The position numbers were made by a program, and so were the translations under genes. A stretch of DNA of 9,139 nt, from contig JAJZSC010000088.1 in assembly GCA_021849995.1 (NCBI GenBank), forward strand, positions 1 through 9,139, written 5' to 3'. The notes under the pieces were generated by a model. The model made no database searches and had not been told where the DNA came from. It worked only from the letters and a program-made list of their open reading frames with translations. The stretch comes from Bacillota bacterium. Lineage in GTDB: Bacteria > Bacillota > Desulfitobacteriia > Desulfitobacteriales > Desulfitobacteriaceae. Positions 6,897-9,139 of this stretch are shown piece by piece (the first letter of the stretch is position 1; each line of letters starts with the position of its first letter).

Positions 6897-6946
6897 TGTC
6901 GTGTAGATGACTTGCTGTAAACAGAAATTCAGTTATACTTTTGTAA
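6897..6946 (+). promoter_or_regulatory. Divergent class II CRP/FNR-type promoter (rightward)
   Basis: The operator TGTCGTGTAGATGACT (6897-6912) shares its first ten bases with the plus-strand reading of the site at 6818-6833. Exactly 21 nt later is the -10 box TATACT (6934-6939; five of six), with a predicted start at A6946 and the operator centre at -41.5. A weak -35 (TTGCTG, 6912-6917; 16-nt spacer) abuts the operator. It would drive the short ORF at 6971. Confidence 0.6.
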
Positions 6947-6956
6947 ATTATTTTTT

Positions 6957-7042
6957 AAAGGAGGCCTAGTATGCTTTTTAAGCAGCTGTTTAAGGCTCTT
7001 CCATCTCTGAAATGCCTTGAAATGAATAAAACGCGCCTATGA
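6957..7042 (+). CDS. Small ORF of 23 codons with perfect SD, unknown function
   Basis: AAAGGAGG (6957-6964) stands 6 nt before ATG 6971. The reading frame gives MLFKQLFKALPSLKCLEMNK followed by TRL and a TGA at 7040-7042. The feature span includes the SD. The peptide has alternating hydrophobic and lysine residues, like a short cationic amphipathic helix. The predicted class II promoter ending at 6946 would transcribe it. Its end overlaps the left arm of the regulator gene's terminator hairpin. I recognise no family. It may be a regulated small protein, a leader peptide, or the surviving 5' end of a lost gene. The strong SD plus a matched promoter argue against pure chance, but the length is too short for coding statistics. 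Confidence 0.4.
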
Positions 7043-7065
7043 GAAATCATTGATTCACAGGCGCG
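7028..7065 (-). terminator. Intrinsic terminator of the Crp/Fnr regulator gene
   Basis: The minus-strand arms CGCGCCTGTGA (7065-7055) and TCATAGGCGCG (7042-7032) form an 11-bp stem with one G-U pair. A TTTTATT tract follows (7031-7025). It lies about 50 bp after the regulator's stop and isolates that gene from the permease operon. On the plus strand the hairpin is not followed by a T-run. Confidence 0.8.
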
Positions 7066-7116
7066 CATTATGTATTATAAAAGCCTTTTGCTAATTTGAA
7101 AAATATTTATCCTATA

Positions 7117-7806
7117 CTAGGTCAACACTTTGGAATCTGCAAAATTTTTAAGCCCTTCCATATTAATAATTTCAATACTTTTTTTTCCTGAGTTTATCAG
7201 ACCCTCACTCTTAAATTTTTGTAATGTAGTTGTAACCGTTTGGCGGCAAGTCCCTATCATAGTTGCTAATTCCTGTTGTGTTAACTTTAAATTAATCTTT
7301 AAACCCTTTTCTCCCAGGGCAGGATGTTTCTGGGCTAAATCAATCAATAGTTTAGCCAAGCGACGGTCAACCTCGAGTGTAACTAGGTTCAAAATTGTCT
7401 GCTCCGCCTCACGAAGCCTCGTACCTAGAACAGTGGTAACTTTCACGGCCAGAGCCGGATTCTTATAAAGCATTTCTATAAACGACTTCCCTTCCATTTT
7501 CCAAAGTTCAGAAGCCTCTAAAACTTCAGCAAAACATCGCCTGTTAATTCCGCTTAGAACCTCGGCAACCCCCATGACATCACCTTTATTACGTATGCCT
7601 ACAGTCACTACTTCCCCAAGCGGGGAACAACGGAAAATCTTCACATAGCCTGATGCTATAAGATAAACAAATTGAGCACTTTCATCTTCTTGAAATATCA
7701 TCTGCCCAGGTTTCATGTTTATGCATTTAGCCAACTGCTTAAAATCTTCGATTTCTCTAGCAGACAATGAAACCACTGTAGACCTCTCTAAAACATTGAT
7801 ATCCAA
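7117..7806 (-). CDS. Crp/Fnr-family transcriptional regulator
   Basis: The protein has 229 residues from TTG 7806. The N-terminal half is a cyclic-nucleotide-binding-type beta-barrel (GQMIFQEDESAQFVYLIASG, then GDVMGVAEVLSG). It is followed by the dimerisation helix (VTTVLGTRLREAEQTILNLV) and a C-terminal winged helix with LTQQELATMIGTCRQTVTTT. The four-cysteine FNR cluster pattern is absent, so direct Fe-S oxygen sensing is unlikely; the ligand is unknown. In the recognition helix the usual Glu of CRP/FNR (RE or VE) is Gln (CRQTV), suggesting altered base choice. I prefer TTG because AAGGTG lies 6 nt upstream; the in-frame GTG at 7815 falls within that SD and would add three residues. It is monocistronic, with its own terminator. 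The two operators at 6818 and 6897 make it the likely activator of the adjacent operon. Confidence 0.87.
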   Translation of the reverse strand: MDINVLERSTVVSLSAREIEDFKQLAKCINMKPGQMIFQEDESAQFVYLIASGYVKIFRCSPLGEVVTVGIRNKGDVMGVAEVLSGINRRCFAEVLEASELWKMEGKSFIEMLYKNPALAVKVTTVLGTRLREAEQTILNLVTLEVDRRLAKLLIDLAQKHPALGEKGLKINLKLTQQELATMIGTCRQTVTTTLQKFKSEGLINSGKKSIEIINMEGLKNFADSKVLT

Positions 7807-8001
7807 AATAATCACCTTCTATTACATAGTGCAACTTTTCTTAAACTTATAATTAATTTCACTGTAACAAGTATCATTTTAGAATTTTACATACTAGATA
7901 AGAATCATAATTATTATTTATCTTTATATTCGACAAAATTATACTTTTCCCTCCTGGCAATGATTACAAATCGAAGGAAACCAAAAGGGGCTTGTTTATT
8001 T

Positions 8002-8022
8002 TATGTTATTTTTCATAACATA
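8002..8022. repeat. Perfect 8-bp inverted repeat, possible operator
   Basis: The arms TATGTTAT (8002-8009) and ATAACATA (8015-8022) are separated by 5 nt. The core TGTTA-N7-TAACA recalls CRP-family dyads in layout and resembles TGTTA-N7-TTACA on the minus strand at 6809-6793, which overlaps the permease -10. It lies about 200 bp upstream of the regulator's start. It may bind a regulator or form a small hairpin; there is no T-run. Confidence 0.35.
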
Positions 8023-8046
8023 TGTCATTATTGAGAAATAAACGTT

Positions 8047-8075
8047 AAAACTCCAGCCTATAGGTAGGATGGAGT
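8047..8075 (-). terminator. Intrinsic terminator of the histidine kinase gene
   Basis: On the minus strand ACTCCATCCTA (8075-8065) pairs with TAGGCTGGAGT (8060-8050), an 11-bp stem with one mismatch and a 4-nt loop. TTTTAACGTTT follows. It lies about 55 bp after the kinase stop codon. Confidence 0.8.
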
Positions 8076-8127
8076 CTCTTAATTATCTCAATAGATTTAG
8101 TCCTAAATAAAAAATAAGGACACTTTT

Positions 8128-9139
8128 CTATAAGCCAAACTTTACGAAGAATGTAGTTCCCTCTGGCCCGCTTTGAGCAGAAATATTTGCATTATGCCTG
8201 CTAGCAATGCTGTAGCAAATAGCCAGCCCCAATCCAGTACCTTTTTCTTTGGTAGTAAAAAACGGAGTTCCAAGGTTTTTAAGTGTTGCTTCATCCATTC
8301 CCCCGCCATGATCTTGTACAGCTAAAACAATCTTTTCCTTCTCTAAGTAAGTGCGAAGGCACAATTTTCCACCAGGAGTCATTGCTTCCAAGCCGTTTCG
8401 CACCAAATTTAGGATTAGCTGCCTTATCTCCTTTTGATCAAGCATTAGATCCGGGATATTTTCCAACTCAAAAACAACTTCTTTATCTTGATTTAAGGCA
8501 TCAACCAAGATTAAAGGATAAAGATTAGTTAAAATCAGACCAAGATTATGGCGTTTCTTCTCAGACTTACTTCCTTTGGCTAGAGACAAAAATTCAGTAA
8601 TAATCGAATTCGCTCTATCTAATTCACCAACCATCAAGTCATAAAAATCACGATACTTGTTCTGCTCTTGCTTGGAACTTAACATTTGCAAGAAACCACG
8701 AACTGAAGTTAGAGGATTACGGATTTCATGAGCTATTCCTGCGGCCATCTCCCCAACCAAGTTCAAGCTTTGCAAGCGTACTATTTCAGTTTCTGTTTTC
8801 TTCTTTTCCGTAACGTCAATAAGCATTTTGGCGATTAACAGTGTACCATTATAATCGACATAAGGCTGCTGATATAGTTCATATGTTTTATCCTTCGCTG
8901 AGAAGATCTCATAAACTGGATCACTGTCCTCAGTCATTGTTACAGTATGGCAATCATCACAAGGCGTTCTCGAATCTTCAATAATTTGATAGCAAGTTCT
9001 CCCTTCAAGTGGGCCGAAAAGTTCGATAAACTTCTTGTTGGCAAAATGAATTTTAAACTGCCGGTCTTGAAGAAAAATAGCTGCCGGAAGACCATCTAAT
9101 AAAGAATATAATCTTTTTTTCTCTTCCTCTAGATCGGAA
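8128..9139 (-). CDS. PAS-domain sensor histidine kinase (5' end outside window)
   Basis: The frame is open from the window edge to the TAG at 8130-8128, giving 336 visible residues; the ATG at 8937 is internal to the PAS domain and is not the start. Visible residues 8-110 form a PAS domain (LLDGLPAAIFLQDRQF, GRTCYQIIEDSRTPCDDC, ending LLIAKMLIDVTEKK). The kinase core follows: H-box GIAHEIRNPL with the phospho-accepting His at visible residue 137, N-box LILNLVRNGLEAM, G1 VQDHGGGMDE, F-box PFFTTKEKGTGLGLAI, and the G3-like GPEGTTFFV. This is the soluble KinA/KinB-like type that in spore-forming Firmicutes often acts as an orphan kinase feeding Spo0A or local regulators. The three cysteines C49, C60 and C63 in the PAS could sense redox state or metal. 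No response regulator is adjacent, and a terminator separates it from the Crp-type gene, so a link to the operon is unproven. Confidence 0.9.
   Translation of the reverse strand, partial: SDLEEEKKRLYSLLDGLPAAIFLQDRQFKIHFANKKFIELFGPLEGRTCYQIIEDSRTPCDDCHTVTMTEDSDPVYEIFSAKDKTYELYQQPYVDYNGTLLIAKMLIDVTEKKKTETEIVRLQSLNLVGEMAAGIAHEIRNPLTSVRGFLQMLSSKQEQNKYRDFYDLMVGELDRANSIITEFLSLAKGSKSEKKRHNLGLILTNLYPLILVDALNQDKEVVFELENIPDLMLDQKEIRQLILNLVRNGLEAMTPGGKLCLRTYLEKEKIVLAVQDHGGGMDEATLKNLGTPFFTTKEKGTGLGLAICYSIASRHNANISAQSGPEGTTFFVKFGL

Larger units (their letters stand above)
7807..8127. other. AT-rich intergenic region between regulator and kinase genes
   Basis: About 310 bp separate the two genes. It contains the kinase terminator (8047-8075), a perfect palindrome (8002-8022) and the leader of the regulator gene. 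On the minus strand a -10-like TATAAG is present in the 7840s, but no convincing -35 at proper spacing was found. No ORF with an SD was seen on either strand. Confidence 0.5.

Noticed and set aside
8023..8038. A third operator-like site, TGTC-N8-GAAA, upstream of the regulator gene
   Set aside because: One arm is imperfect, the inner bases do not match the other two sites, and neither strand has a -10 box 21 nt away (AAATAA or ATAGGT).
8128..8937. Kinase gene starting at ATG 8937
   Set aside because: The frame continues open to the window edge and encodes the first part of the PAS domain, so 8937 is an internal Met.

Overview
The window is about 45% GC with AT-rich intergenic gaps, strong AGGAGG-type ribosome binding sites and some TTG starts. 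The genes are of the APS-reductase, HdrA and MvhD kinds, together with a Crp/Fnr regulator and a KinA/KinB-type PAS histidine kinase. This suggests a strictly anaerobic Gram-positive bacterium of the Desulfosporosinus/Desulfitobacterium/Desulfotomaculum kind. The assignment rests on protein character only, because no rRNA or tRNA gene is present.

All confident genes lie on the minus strand, so transcription runs from high to low coordinates. At the right edge is a PAS-containing sensor histidine kinase whose 5' end is outside the window (8128-9139), closed by its own intrinsic terminator (8047-8075). A 312-bp AT-rich gap separates it from a Crp/Fnr-family regulator (7117-7806), which also has its own terminator (7028-7065). 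The regulatory region that follows (about 6784-6970) holds two matching 16-bp operators, TGTC-N8-GAC(A/T). Each lies exactly 21 nt from a good -10 box, one on each strand, so both are at -41.5 of the predicted transcription starts. This is class II CRP geometry for a divergent promoter pair. The leftward promoter serves the operon. The rightward promoter precedes only a 23-codon ORF with a perfect Shine-Dalgarno sequence.

The operon reads: DASS (SLC13-type) anion permease, AprA-like flavoprotein, AprB-like ferredoxin, a 572-residue FAD-less HdrA/MvhD fusion with duplicated HdrA-N-type ends, a stand-alone MvhD-type protein, and the start of an FrhB-like iron-sulfur protein that leaves the window at base 1. 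The last two genes overlap by ATGA.

Inference: the permease imports an anion. The AprBA-like pair reduces (or oxidises) it or a derivative, and the HdrA-like, MvhD-like and FrhB-like proteins carry electrons to or from that enzyme, in the position that QmoABC or QmoAB-HdrBC holds in sulfate reducers. No sulfate adenylyltransferase (sat) gene is visible, both Apr subunits are shorter than usual, and the electron-transfer hub lacks the flavin domain of HdrA/Qmo. The system may therefore act on something other than APS, or be a variant Apr system. The Crp-type regulator next door is the natural candidate to control both promoters.
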